DNA from: Sitta carolinensis
Taxonomy: Eukaryota > Chordata > Aves > Passeriformes > Sittidae
Assembly (NCBI GenBank): GCA_032173965.1
Contig: CM063283.1
Span: 20,006,501 to 20,070,500 of the forward strand
Direction: 5' to 3'
Length of the DNA stretch: 64,000 nucleotides
In this document: positions 13,903 through 27,500 of the stretch, in pieces
Layout of the letters: the number at the start of each line of letters is the position of its first letter
Numbering within the stretch: the stretch's first letter is position 1
The notes under the pieces: model-generated
The model's database searches: none
What the model saw: the letters and a program-made list of their open reading frames with translations, nothing else
What the model was told of the DNA's origin: nothing
Program-made: the position numbers and the translations under genes

Positions 13903-16900
13903 CATTTTGTAAATGCGATAGCCAAAGCAAGCAAGTGGTTATAATTTGTCCCTTCCACTTTTGTCATTGACTAAGAGAATGGAACTGATAGACCCATTAA
14001 TTTTTCTCTTACATTCTTTCCAAAAGAGAAATTCCCAAATTACAGTAATTTCATGGAAGTATTGCAGCAATGCTTTTTAATCAGAAATCTTAATGGCAAG
14101 AGGATGAAAATTACTATCCATATTGGAAAAGCATAACAGACCACCAAACATCAAGAAATACCCATAATAGGAATTTTGGTTTACAGTCTTTTTAGTTTGA
14201 AGCCAAGAGATCTAACAATCCTGTTACACAACATACTTATGCACTTTGCTAAGTTTTGATCATTAGACTCCCCATGGAGTTTGAAAGAAAGGAAATAAAA
14301 AGCCTATGACACTAGTTTTGTTGACCCACTTCCAACCTGCAAACAGCTCTTGTTATTTTTATTGTTTAGGGAAAAAAAAATTGTCTTGCAAGAGCATGGG
14401 ATTCCAGCTATTCTGCAAAAGATAAAAATTCTGAATATTTTATAGGAGTTTAACTGCTGGGGCTAGAGGCTGTGAAATTTGCACTCTGGCTTTTGAAACA
14501 CAAATTCAGACAGTTGCCAGTGTAATACTTTGAAATACTTTCAGAAATGTGTTTTACCTAGAATTGTAAATGAATCTCGCAAGGCTTTAAATAACCTGTG
14601 TCATAGAGTCCCTGTGGTTACATGTGAGAATACTTCATAATGCTGTGTTCCATCTTGACTTGACTGGCAGAGCTTCAGAAATACAGTGCTTTGGAAAATC
14701 ACATTAAATATTTTCCCATGCTTCAGTTGACTCTTAAAAATCTTCTGAAACACAAAAGAAATTATTAGTCACTGCAAGAATGTGTAATGGATCTAACTGC
14801 TCTATTGCTTCATTTTTCACATTTATTGTGTTTAGCCATAAGCATATGTACTGGCACTATTTGAAGACTTCTGTCAGGATTTCTTTGCACCAAAAGAAAA
14901 ATTCCTGTTTAAGTCAAAGGTGCAGTAAAGACCCCCAGTAGGCTAGCTGAGCTAATACAGTTGAGGTGTGACAGAGTTGTGAATGATCAGGATCATTCAC
15001 AAAGGATGGGAAAGGTTGCCAGATGCAGGATGAGAGACTAAGGAGAAAATGATTGCACAGATGATTACACAGTGATGTGGAGCGGTACAATTACATATGG
15101 TAGACCTTCCTTTACTGCTCTTGAGGGTGTTCCTCCTATGTCTTCATCATCCTTCCTAACAAAATGGATGGCAGTTTACTTCCTTCAAAATATCACAGTT
15201 TCATCCTGGAGCCTTTTAAGGGGATGAGCCAACTAAGATGTTGCAGTAGAAAAAGGTTTGTGAAATACCACATAATTTGAGTTTTTGAAACATAAATGAG
15301 ACATTTGCCTACCTGGCTCTGAATGCGCTTGCCTGCCTGCATGACCTAAAAGTCCTGACATGGCGATGCAAAATGTTTCCAGCCTACAATTTATTTATAG
15401 AAGTGCTGCTTCCTTAGGAAGGCAATTTATTTGTTTTATGTGACAAGCAGATCAGATCTGTGTACTGTCTTAGACATAATGAGCTGCCTCTTTGACACCT
15501 CTGAATGAAAGAAATGAAAAACCCACCATGTTAACCTGTAGGCTTTTCCCCCCACCTCTTGTTTCTTCGTGGCTAACAGAGGTGGTGGATCTCTGCAGCT
15601 CTTGCCAAGGAGTGATCAGAGGGTGCTACTGTGAGCTAGCTGTCAAGAGCTCCTCTTTACACGTCAGACAAGTCAGTCTGCAAACTTCACCATCTTATTT
15701 TAATGCAAAGGTGTCTTAAGGAGAAGGAGTTCAAAGGCAAGTTTAAAGCAGAGTGAAGCAGCCCTGTTACGAGTAAACACTAGCTATACACAAGATTGTT
15801 ACAGACTTTGTGAATATATTTTTCCTCATCTGTAGTTTGAATGAAATAAATATTCAGAAGAGGCTTGGCCTTAAAATTAAGCAGTTAAATAAAATCCATT
15901 GAACTATACATCATGGTCTCTTTTAAAACGGACATCTATTTTTCTGTGTTTTTATTTAGAATGTGTTTTAAACTGCTTGCTACATTTCCCTGGGATTTTA
16001 ATTTGATTTGAATTAAAGTTTTCAGATGGAGGGACTGTCTTACTCTTCTGAATTAAACATTGCATAATGAAACTGAGTTGCTCAGGGCTTATCCACTGAG
16101 TAATGACTGTACCATTGCTTTGTACATAATTATACTCACTTTCTTTGCCAGTGGCTATAGAAAAGTTTAGTCCATTCATTTAGATTTTGTCTTTGAGATG
16201 TCTCCTATTCCTAATGACCACATGATTTGTAACTTCACATTCCTCAGAACCATGCCAATAAAAGAAGTGTCATTTCTGGCTTGGGATGAAACTGTTGCTT
16301 CCACATGGTTTTATATAGACCCCCACATACATCAGAACAGCTGAAGGAATTCTTTAGACAATCAAGGGTAGGATCTCATGAATTTCCTTTTAATTTAAAA
16401 ATGTGTGCTCGCTTTAGAGCAGTTCCTTTTACTGACTGTACAAACAGAGCCAAAAACTGAGGGGAGCTATTGAACCTCTCACTATCTATCCTGAAGTTAT
16501 TAAAAAAAATCCAAACCTGTAAATTATTTGGAGGAAAAAAATATAGACTGGAGAATAATCTGCCAGAATATTATACATGGATGCTTGGGCGTGTTGTAAG
16601 CACATTATTGTTGGATTAATGTTAAGGGTCACCCAAGAAGGAAAGCTGATGGAGTTCTATCCCTTAGTGCCCCTGTGCATGGAAAATCCTGCTGGCATTC
16701 TTGATCCCTGACAGTGTAAGATCAGTAGTACATCATTGTCCGTGTAAAATCAGCTCATCACAGAAATTTGTCCTAATAGACTAGCTAATCTTTTAAATTT
16801 GGTAAGTCAGACAACTGCAACTCTAAACTATGTTTGGTAGGGTAAAAACATATATATATGTAAAGTGTATCCTAGAAAACACAGAAGAGACTAATTGCTC

Positions 16901-19900
16901 AATATTCTATCCATACATGGGGATAACAATGTTTCCTTAGTCTCAAGCACTGACAGTTCAGTAGTGCTTGATGATTAACTTCTGCAGGGAATAGGCAGTA
17001 GAGGGACCCTTGGACCGTTACCTGAAAAATGCATAATTTTGAGCTATTTTGCATCTGGAAGGAAGTTCCAAATTTTGAGGTTAACCTTATTAACAAACCT
17101 CTCTAGATATATTTTTAGTTCACTGAATGAAAGTCAGATTTGGCTGGTGAAGAATGTGTTTCCTTCTGCTAAGTGTGTTAGTTGATACTTTATTACAGAA
17201 TGAACTGTTTTCTTTCCCATTTTTCTTGCAACTGGCAAAGTGTAAAACTTCCAGTTTGCACTTGGCTCCAGAGAAGACTTTCCCCTGCTTTCTCCTCAGA
17301 TTTCTGTAGATTGTCAGTAGCTTTTATGGTATTGTGGAAAAGTCACTGTTATTGTGAAGAAATGGAAAAATTGCTAATTCTTATATAGATTCAAAGTAGC
17401 AGATGTTTGCTATTGTCTTCTCAAGAATGAAATTTAATTGCTACATGCTACTAGACTTTAGGATTGTCAAGGGAACATTATCTCACTATAAAAATAATTA
17501 AAACCTTCTTTCAGGATAATGCACATGTGGCTAATATAAATGTTGGCCACAGGCATTGCATCTGGGGTTTTTATGATTGAAGGTATTTTTTGTGTGCCAT
17601 GTTGTGATCTCATGTCTGTGGGTATAAATCTGTTGACTTCAGTTGGAAGTGTTCTTTTCTCATCTGTGAGATCACAGTTCCTAAAACCCAATTCCTAATA
17701 TTTTTATCATGTTCTATGCTAGTCTCTTAGGATGTGAGAACATGTAAATGGAGCAACTTTTGAGTACACTGAGTTTTCACAACGGTGCTTTGAGCTGGGT
17801 TTATTTCAGTTATTTGTAGAATTATAAAGCCAGGGGGCCAGAGGAGTGAGTTGGCCTTGGGATGCCCTGGACTATGTGTCTATTCTCTTGCAGAACCTAC
17901 TGTTAATGTTTATGGTTTTTGATGTGTGGACTCTAAACCAAGAGGTTCTCTGTGCTCTGGTGGTGTACCTGTCACTTGAGATTCATGTGTCCTATCAGCT
18001 TTTGAATAATATTCTAGATTTTTTATCAATTAGGTGTTTCCAGCACCAGGATAATACCCAGATATCAGTGTAGTACAGCTTGGCTGCATCAAGAGAATTA
18101 TTTTTATTAGCTGAGTGTGAGACTTTGATTGCATTAGATGCAATTGACCAAAAGCTGTTTTTCTTCATCTTTCTAAGGTCCTAAAAAGTGGAAAAAACAA
18201 ATTTTTTATTTCCAAAGACTGGTGTCTATTGTGAAAGGCTGAGTAGAGCCATGTCCAGTTTTCTAGAATTGTGATCGATATGTATGTTAAAGAGTGCATG
18301 TACCTCTTTGAGTTGCTGACATTATATAAGCACTGAGTATTGTATTTTTAAAATTATTTCTTCCTTAGTTGTTAATTTGCCTCTAAGGGAAGAAAACACA
18401 AAAATGTTGATCTCAGAGTACTGAGTATTCAGTAGGCCTTAACTGCTTGGAGCAAATTTCATAGTATTCGGGTGGGGAGAAATATTTAGGGGAGATCACT
18501 GTAAACTTGTCTAACCCAAGCAAAAGCCTTTACCTTGGAATAATTACTCTGTGATGTTCTCCTGATATGGTTGTTCTGGTTTGACAAGGCCAGTTTGGTG
18601 GCTGGGGACCAATAAGCCAATACAGGACGAGTATTGTTTGCAGTGTTGTTCACTTGAGCTTGTCACAGAGAATATGTGAATGGAGACCAATGTCAGCTGT
18701 CTTCATCTATGGGTCCTAATGCTGCAGCTCAGGCAGCTGAGGTGCCTGTGATTGTAAGGCCTAGGGATACTTGTCTTATACAAGGTCATCACAGCAGAAA
18801 GAAAGTGAAAATATTTAAATCAAAGAACATGGCTTGCTGCAGTGATAGGTGTGAAGTTCTGGGCCTGTCATATGTATCTTCTGCTTTTTTTCTGTATTGT
18901 TGATGTTCCTGAAACCTTTTATTTCCCAGTTAATTTCCCCTGTAAGTCTGCAGCATTTTAGAAGGATAATCTTCAGTATTAGAGAATATTTAAATGCATA
19001 CTTTATAGAATAGATTTCTTTCACATATTGAGGGGGAAACTTGGTTGAGACTCATTTGCATGGGACAGACCTCAAAGTGGACAAAAGCTGAAACGTTTTG
19101 ACAGTTCACACAGGTTTCTCTTAGCAGAGCATGCATGTAGGATGGGGACTTTCAGAAGTGCTCATCAGGAGCTTGATTTTCTGTCCACTGAAATGTAGTG
19201 TTTGTTTTGGAGGGTTTTGTTGCTGCTGTTATTCTACTGACTTCTCTGGGAATGGATCTACTTTGGTGTAGTGACCATGTTTCTTGAAGAACATTGGATA
19301 CCTGCATCTCTAGTTCTCTCTATACCTTCACAGGTGTATGTGTGCACATGCACTACAAGTGTGGATTTTCCTGTGGCCTGTTCCTCCTGTGCTCCCTCCT
19401 TGGATCAAAGTACTGCTTTAACCTGCAGCATGATTTGTATGTGGGGTCTGTGTTTTAAATTTCTCTAAGTAAGTGGTTTTAATTCCTGCTAAATGTTGTT
19501 TACTTCCTGCCTATGAATAGTAAAACCTCAATGTCTGTTTTTCATATACAGTTTCAGGAACTTCATGCAATCCTAAATGGAATGCCCTAGGGAACAGCAG
19601 ATGAGGTCAGCCCTGCTGCTTACTTATCTTGGGATTCAGCCTTTCCGCCCTTGTTCTTCAATAGTAGCATTCTTGGTTCTAAGCCACTATTGAAAGGTGA
19701 AGATGCCACAGAGAACCCATATAGTCCACCTGGGGCTGATGGTGTTGCTGTGGGGGAGAAGGCCTTATTTCAGAAGGGCAGGCATCATCCTCAGGGGCAT
19801 TTGGTAACTTCTTGCACTCCGACGTAAGGGTGAAGAATTTTTTCCTTTGATGAGGATCAGATGGAATTTCAAATATATTCACCTCTCTCGGGTTATATAT

Positions 19901-22310
19901 TAACCTGTATCTCCATCCTTGATCTGTAGCATATTGACAGAGCTGAAGGGTGACATATAGTGCTTTGAAGAACTTAAGAGGAGGGCACTCAGCCACTCTT
20001 TGAAATGATTGCTGATGTTTCTGTGCAAGATCTGCCTTGCTTTTTCTGATCGGTAACTTTTGAAAGTTCTCATGTGGTGACTTCATTGTTCTCTATTTAT
20101 TGCACATCTTAACTGTATTTTAAAAGAATTTGAGCTGATGCCAACATCAACATGTCTGAGCAGTTTTGATGCAACTTAGGTAGCTTTAGGCCTGAGGTCA
20201 TATGGAAAGCATTGCTTTAGGGACTAAAGTCTTAAATATTATACCAGCAGGAGTTTCCGTAGAGATTTTAAGAGAACTGAGCAAGTAATTCTCTAGAGTT
20301 GACTGCAATGGCTTTTGTTATCTGCTTTATAAACTTTTGGATTAAATGTAGTGGGGTTTTTGGGACAAGTATATTGGGGATGGGACAACAGGGATGAACT
20401 TGGCATTGAAGTTAACATTTCAGAGAATATTGGTTCAACACAATGCTGAATAACAGACTGCCTAAATTATATTATCACTAGGAGAATGTATTGTGATTCC
20501 ATTTGCAATTAAAAATACTAATGGTAATTAAAAAAAGACAGTCTATTTTTCCAGCTAATCCCCACGTTTGTGCTCCCCTATTTTTTCTCTTCAATACTTT
20601 TCTTCTGGCTGTTGGCAGATTTCAGATACCAGTTGGAAGTAACCGACTTTGTTTTTGAAGTAATCCTACACAATATCTTGTCTGCAGATAACTGATTCCC
20701 TCCATAACGGCAGAGCTCTTAGTTTCTTGGCACATCCGTTAAGAACAGTCATGCCTCCAAAAGCTTTACTCTTTGTTGAGTGTTTGAAAAACCTGCTCCC
20801 AGTCTAGATGAGTGAGAAGCAGCCCTGCTTGGAACAGATTTGTATCCACAGCTTCCTCCAATCAGGCACCTGTAAATGCTATGGGTATCTCTCAAAGTAT
20901 CTGGCCTTTCCGGATGGGCAAGTCAAAGGAATTGTTACCCTGTGCCATACTGGCTGCCACACTGCCTTGGGGCCTTACCTCGCTCTGGACCTGAACTCCA
21001 AAGTATAAAAATTAGGAAGTCTAATATGTTGTGAAAAACCACTTCTGGATACAGAAAATATCTAACTTCATGTTGTTGTGCAGTGTTCAGCATATTCCAG
21101 TTCCCAAGGGAATGCTTTCATCATCTGCATGTAGCTATTGCTTTAGCTTTTTAATATCTCACGCAGGGGGATATTGCTGTGTTTGGATTGACTATGGTAA
21201 TGAAAAGCATGTCCTGAACACTTCTGTTAAAGTGTCATTCTTATGTTGTGGTTGGCTGCCAGCAAGTTTCCTCAACACAGTCAGGTAAAGTGTAAATGAC
21301 ATCAGCTCCTTTGGTGTTTTCCCCTGAAGGGAAGGGCTGAGCTGTTCAGGCAGTCTCAGCTGGGACACCCCTAGCTGCACATTAGCTCTGCTTGGGCAAC
21401 ATTTGGAGGATATTGATGGGCTGCAGTCAGGGTCATTGTGTAATGTAGGTAGGAATGATAATCTCTCTCAGTCCAAAAAGTACAAGTGCAATTGAGTCCA
21501 CTTGTTAAGCCAAAATCCATTGCTGTCTGTGCTGATTCACGGTGGGAGCTGACATGAAATATCAAGGAGGGATTAGCATGCACAGCATGCTGTGGTTAAG
21601 AGCTTGTGCCACTTGGTCAGACCACGGCATGTAACTGTGGTGAGTGTTGAGTTGCTAATGTCTCCTCAGGTTACTTGCCTTGGGTTTGCGTGCAAACAGA
21701 GCAAGGTGGCTGATTGGCAGGCTGGCTCCAGAGCCAGGGGTTTTAGAGCACTGCTGAAGAATAGGCCTGAAATATCTCCACTAGCAGTCCCTCACTAACA
21801 GGAGAAACTACACTGAAGCCTTATTGAGGAGGGAGAGCTGGTCTGGATTTAAATTGATGTTTTAAAACTACTTTGCTGCTTTTTTTCTTTCATATAGAGT
21901 CTCACGCACTGGTGAGCTAACAAGGCTCTCCCGTGCTAAGAAAGTTTGTGTTTTGTTGAGCTTCCCACTCAGAAGTTTCACATTGCTGTGCAGGAGTACA
22001 TAAATGGAGGGTTTTTTTAGAAAGAGGTGTTTCAGCCTTGCATTTCTCTATGTCAAACATCAGCCTTTTCAAAATCTCATATTACTGTGGAGAGGTTTCT
22101 CCCATTCACTTGCCTCCCATGTGTGTCTTTCTGGGCCACTTTTTCTCACATCAGGACTCTGACTTGCTCAGGGGTTCCCTGTAGCCCATGTTCTCTGACA
22201 GTATGACCCAGCCCTGGCAGAGCAATTTTGCTGAAATTGTTTTCCCATTGCATTCTGTGGAAGAGGCACTGTGCCTGTCTTGGTGATGGCAGACATGCCT
22301 GAAGTCCTGC
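13903..22310. other. Non-coding sequence, probably CMSS1 intron 1
   Basis: Mostly AT-rich sequence with no recognised exon. It holds the 26-bp palindrome, a possible LTR start near 18572, and a 135-residue antisense reading frame at 19679-20086 that is discussed as a finding. No CpG island or promoter-like stretch is visible. Confidence 0.6.
14977..15002. repeat. 26-bp palindrome with 12-bp perfect arms
   Basis: The left arm TTGTGAATGATC (14977-14988) is the exact reverse complement of the right arm GATCATTCACAA (14991-15002), separated by AG. No recognisable transposon surrounds it. It could form a short cruciform or RNA hairpin, or act as a paired binding site; nothing in the sequence decides between these. 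Confidence 0.9.
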
Positions 22311-22446
22311 ATCACAGAATACTCTGGAGCTGGAAGGGACCCACAAGGATCATCAAGTCCAGCTCTTATGTGAATGACCCATATAGGGATCAAACCCACA
22401 ACCTGGGTGTTCTTAGCACCCTGCTCTGACCAGCTGAGCTCATCTG
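22311..22446 (-). mobile_element. tRNA-derived SINE with CR1-like tail (TguSINE1-like)
   Basis: Read on the minus strand, the element starts with AGCTCAGCTGGTCAGAGC (22440 to 22423), the D-arm and A-box region of a tRNA. This is followed by an anticodon-arm-like GGGTGCTAAGAAC and a B box GGGTTTGATCCC (22397 to 22386). The head most resembles tRNA-Ile(AAU). The tail (22370 to 22311) reads like the 3' end of avian CR1 LINEs, with the typical GGATGATC-like motif in mutated form and a terminal TATTCTGTGATG related to the CR1 ATTCTGTG end. A tRNA-Ile head with a CR1-X type tail is the known design of TguSINE1 in songbirds. Several mismatches to the tRNA suggest an old, inactive copy. No clear target-site duplication was seen, as expected for CR1-driven insertion. 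Confidence 0.78.
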
Positions 22447-23363
22447 TGAGAACTGGCAAGAAATGCGGGTTGATCCCAAATTCCTAAAAGGAGAAGTGGC
22501 TGTTGACTTGGGAAATGTGAAAGCAACAGAAAACCAGGGATAAGAGATTAAACTCAGATCCTTGCCTGATTGCCTATTGCAAGTTTCACAGATGTGTAGG
22601 ACCTATTGTATTTTGGTCCCTTCTCTAGACCTCAGGCACCAGGTTTTTGTCTCTGTTGCAGGCCCCAGCCACAGATGAAGGCAAACTGTGATTAAGTAAC
22701 CAGATCAAAACAATGTAGGAGATTGTGGTGAAAGATCTGCTCCTGAAGCTTTTTCTTATGCTGGAGTCTTAGTGGAGGGAAGGATGCAATTGTGCTAGTG
22801 CCTTATTGTTGAATATCTGAACTCCCCCTCCCTGTTGCTGGCTCTCAAATACTTTGTTATTGCCAATTCACTGACCTCTCCTTTGCTGATTGCGCAAGAC
22901 CAGGTTGTAGGTCTGTCATGTCATCACCTGGGAAACTAGAAAATAAATGGAATAAATCCCATTTAAGGATCAATCAATAGGGATTGAGCAGAGCGGGTTG
23001 AAGTAGATAGAGGTATATTTAGTGCAGTCATAAAGCTTTTTAAAAATAATGTTTAAAACAGATGGAAGAATTCTATCAGTGTTGGTAATTCCAACTTATT
23101 CAGGGTTTCATGGGGGGAAGAAAGGGAGCTGTCTGTGGGGTGGAGAGAAGATGGTGGTATTAGGTAGCAAGATTTGATGCAGCTGGGGTAGGTGGACAGA
23201 ATTCTAGGGAGTCCACAGCTCTCCTGCCACCCTGTGTTTAGTTTCAGGGATGATGAAAGTTCGAGAGAATATGTGAGAAAGCTCAGTTCTCACTCCCTGG
23301 TGAGACCCTCTGGGCAGTGCAGTCATGTCTGAGTCTCCTGTCCTCCACTCTGTGCTGCCTCTA

Positions 23364-23385
23364 CTGTTGCTGCTGCTGCTGTTGT
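23364..23385. repeat. (CTG)n trinucleotide tract
   Basis: A short CTG/TTG tract with four consecutive CTG units; a similar short TGC tract is at 8999-9014. Neither is within a recognised exon. Confidence 0.85.
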
Positions 23386-24549
23386 GGGCAACATGTGTGA
23401 TTTGTACCTGCCCAGGTTTGAACTCTTTAAGAGCGTGCATGTCTGGTCTGGCACAAGTGTTTTAGCCTGGAAATTCTTGGGTCCTTTTGTACTGAGGCTA
23501 CATCCTCACACAGTGAGCTGTGGTGGGAAATTATTATTGCGTTATTATGCCAGTGGGGAAGTTTTATGTTGCGTGATAAGGTTTGTATGAGCACCATCTT
23601 CCTGCTGTGGTTCCTGCTGGCCTAAAAGGTCACAGCCTGCTTCCTCTAGTCGCCTGCAAATCTCCCAGGTGAGTGGCTTGCTTTTGTTCTGTGACTGCCC
23701 ATGATCATGATGAGCAGGGTGAGCAGTAAACAGCCTGAGTAAAGGGCCATTGCCAGGCTGGTTTGTGCAGCTGAACTGTGCGTGGGCAGCTAAAGGGACA
23801 CGACTTGAATAAGGGTGATTATGGGCTCAGTCTTCCCCTTTCCCTTCTTTTATTTAAGCAGTCATAGCTCGTGCTGACTGGGGATGTGTGATCAAAATAT
23901 TCATAATAGACATCTGTGCTATCAAAGACCTTAAAATAGTAAACTTAGCTACCCCAAGACAGATGCATTGGCTCTTCCCTGGTGCTTATTTCAGAATGGA
24001 TCCTGTTCTTGTATTTGAATGTACGTGCATGCAAAGTATTTGAAAAGAGGCTTAGAAACAAACAGGATTCCTTACCACACCCTGTCATTGGCTTTTTTTT
24101 TTCTGTTTAATTTGGAAAATACAAAATCTGCTTGCATAAAGATCCTTGCTGTGCTAGCAAATGTGTGTCACCCACCAGTTTGCTCCCTCCAAACCCAATG
24201 CTGGGAAAGATTTAGAAGAAAGAATGGAATAAATCATTCAAATTACTATGTTTTGCAGTGCCTGCCTAGTTTTCTGAGCTCTGGGGTTGAACATGTCTAC
24301 TTCCCTATAAATTTGTGCCCAGTGGTTGACTGTGAGTCTAGATACTTTTCCCATGGTTGAGGAATTTGCTGGGATGCTCCCCTCTCTCTGGGATTGCACA
24401 TGCCGGCCTTGCCTTTCACAAAGATAATTATAGAATTGTCTTCCTGCCTGTTTTCACAAAACTTGTAAGAACTTGCAGGAATTCTCTTTCTCCAGCTTTT
24501 TGTCAAACCTTGGCTCAATGGCTGTGGGCCAAGACAAAAATTCTGGGAT

Positions 24550-24580
24550 CAACACACAGACATAGACATACACACAGACA
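24550..24580. repeat. Imperfect CA/ACAGA repeat
   Basis: Alternating CACACAGACA and CATAGACATA units, a decayed CA-type microsatellite. Confidence 0.75.
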
Positions 24581-27500
24581 TATTGTGGTTGTCATATATA
24601 AATCTTGATTCCTAAGAAACAAAGAAAAGGGAATGTGCCGTGGGAACTGCAGTGTGGGCTCTGCATGGGACAAGGAGTCACCAAGAGTGTCCTGGGAAAT
24701 GGGAATATTGCACATACAAAGCAGGAGGTAGGAGGAGTACAGCACCTTCTCCTTCCCTGACTGAGCTTCCCTGCTTTTATGTGCCACCAGCACTGCAGGG
24801 GTTGCTTGGTGACTTTCTTTTTCTTTTGTGATGTAACTTGTAACCCAAAGTCAGCACAGTGGGCACTTGGAGAAACAACCTTACAAGTAGTAAGAGACAG
24901 GGAGGATTTGCCCTATTTAACCACAAGTTTTCAGAACTAAGAAAAATGTAGTGCTATTTCTAGTAACCCTAAGAGAAATATGGTAACTGCAAGCATAAAG
25001 ACACTGGGTTTTAGATGAAGGGAGGCTATTCAAAGGCATGTTTCCCACTCTGGTGGTAATTCACTCTGTTTAAATAACGAGCAGTTACTTGTAACACTTC
25101 CCAAGTGTGGGACAAGCATAGTTCAGTCTTGTGTATTCAGCACGTGAAAAATAACTGGATGTAGAGCCACATAAATAAGGAAAAAAGCCACACATGGGCT
25201 TGCAGATGTCTTACTGCATCAGCGAGATTTGCATACTGTACTGTTCCTGGTGTTGCCATTTAACTTGGCATGTGATTTGGGGAAAATCATCTTCCTGTTC
25301 TCTGCTCTGACATATCTATTTTCACTAGAGACTGTGGCTGCCCTTTGAAATTTCTCTCTACTCTTCTGAAGAGAAGTTGGCTTTTGTTTCTGATAAGCTT
25401 TGTGGTATTTTTTCTAGTATAATATTCAGAAGGTGCTGGGGAAATGACTGTAGATGTAGTTTCAGGACATAATTCGAATATCCTAGGTTTTATTAGAGTC
25501 TCAATCTCAAATTTAAACCCAAAATGCAGAAATAACTGTTCAACATTTAGGGTTTTAGCTCATGGTATAGGATGAGTTAGAGCTCCAAACAAACTTTTCA
25601 GATATGGAGGTAAACTTGAGAAAGTAGAAGAGTCAGGTGTAAAAGTGCAATGGTGTTTCTCAGAAACAGCCTCGCTGCCAGCGCAATGGCTCGTGTCATG
25701 ATGTTAAGAAACAGCATCTCAGGGTCTGAAGTGGACCTTGAGTTTACAGGAAGGCCTTAGATGTCTTTCACCTCTGCTTTCATGATGATATTCAGGTGTA
25801 TGGCAGTTATAGAATGAGAGCTTTATGGGTTGGGTGTGTGATAATTTTGTTTGTTATTTATTGGTAGTCTCTTTTGTGCAAATGAACCTTAAAGGGAGAT
25901 GATATAATCATGTTAGCAATTGCTTTAGCTGAAAGAAATAATAGTGTTATTTCATGTATCTTCAGCTGTTCAACAGTTCTTGTGAGAAATTCCAATTTTG
26001 AGGCTAAAACTTCTATGCATATGCAAGCATTTCTTTATTTTTGGCTTTTCTGAGAATAGAAGGTTTCAGCCACACTTCAGTAATGAGAGAAGAATGAAAT
26101 GAGATTTTCTTTGTCCCCAGAAATGTTGGTTTTAAACATGCTTGCAGCTGAGTGGATGAAATTGTAAAATCGGGATGTGACAGTGATGCTCCAGAATTCT
26201 CCAGGGGTGTTTGAGCTTGACTTCATGGTTTCACACAGTTTTTTGTGGCTGATACAGAGCCGATGAAGCAGACTTTTCCAGTTCATTTTTTCTGAAGCGC
26301 ACAGCTAAGGAAAGATTGACTACAGAAGCATCTGCAGCTAATTTAGCAGCATAATCCAATGAAGGATATTGCTGCAAATTGCTTCAGAGACCTGGCATGG
26401 TTGGTGGCCAGGCCAGAGAATATTGCGTGTGGCTGTCAAGGTGCCTCAGTCTCTTGTGGTCATATTTAAACTGAAGGAGAAGCAGCACTTTTCTAGGCTT
26501 TTCCAGTGGTCTGAAATGGCAGACAATTTATCAACAGTGAGGTCTTGTTTCTCCTTCCCCCTTTCCTTGGTCACCCCCAGGTAGCTTTTGGATCGAGAAA
26601 AGGTAATTAGTGGAGCAGAGTATTTTGCCAACCACATTTAATGTTGGCATGACAGCTGAGTCCTCAGTGCCTTCCTCAAGCACCTCACAGTCCAAACGGG
26701 CAATTGAAAATGGTTTCCTGGTAAGAGTCGTGTCCAAACTGCTGAGAAGAGGAGAGTACAGAGAGTAGCTGATGTCTGAAGAGAAATGTGAGGGTTGTTT
26801 TTTGTTTTAATTTTGTTCTTAAGCTCTTTCCAAGAAAAGACCTGGCTGCCATTGCTGCTCTGATTTTTCTTATCTCATTTCTTCCCTTCAGCTGGCCTAT
26901 GTTTGAGTGATGGGATACGACCCCTCTTGCATTCATCCTGTCTCTTTTCACAGTTCCCATGTGTCTCTCTATTTCCTTCCTAATTTTTGTCATGTCGTTT
27001 AAAAAAAACAAAAAGAAAAAACCCAACCCAAAATTCTTTGATGGCACCACATGGGCAGAAAAATGTCTGAAGGATCATGTCATTCAGTCTACACAATGCT
27101 TGGATCTCAGCCATTCTCTGAGTTCATTGCTTGCATGACCTCTAAATATTTATTTTTGAAATGGGTTTATAAATTGCTACAGTTGATTAAAAGACTCCTG
27201 AAAAATGTGACTTTTTCTAAACACATGCAGAATGGTGCTTAGTTTTTACAAAACAAGACAACAAAAAAGCAAACAAACAACTTTTATGTGAAGTATCAGA
27301 TCTGTACAAACCTACACATTGTTTTATTCTTTAAACCTGGTGGGTAAATGCTGAACAACCAATATGTATTCAGAATGACCATAACCTTGGCAGCAACTCT
27401 GAATTCATATATCAACATTTCTAACATGGGATGTGACCATAATTTTCTTTCAACAGCCACGTTTTTGGGGTTTTTTTTGGGGGGGCAGTATTTTCTTTTG

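Noticed and set aside
16407..16440. GTGCTCGCTT word like the start of U6 snRNA
   Set aside because: The match stops after ten bases; the rest of U6 is absent.
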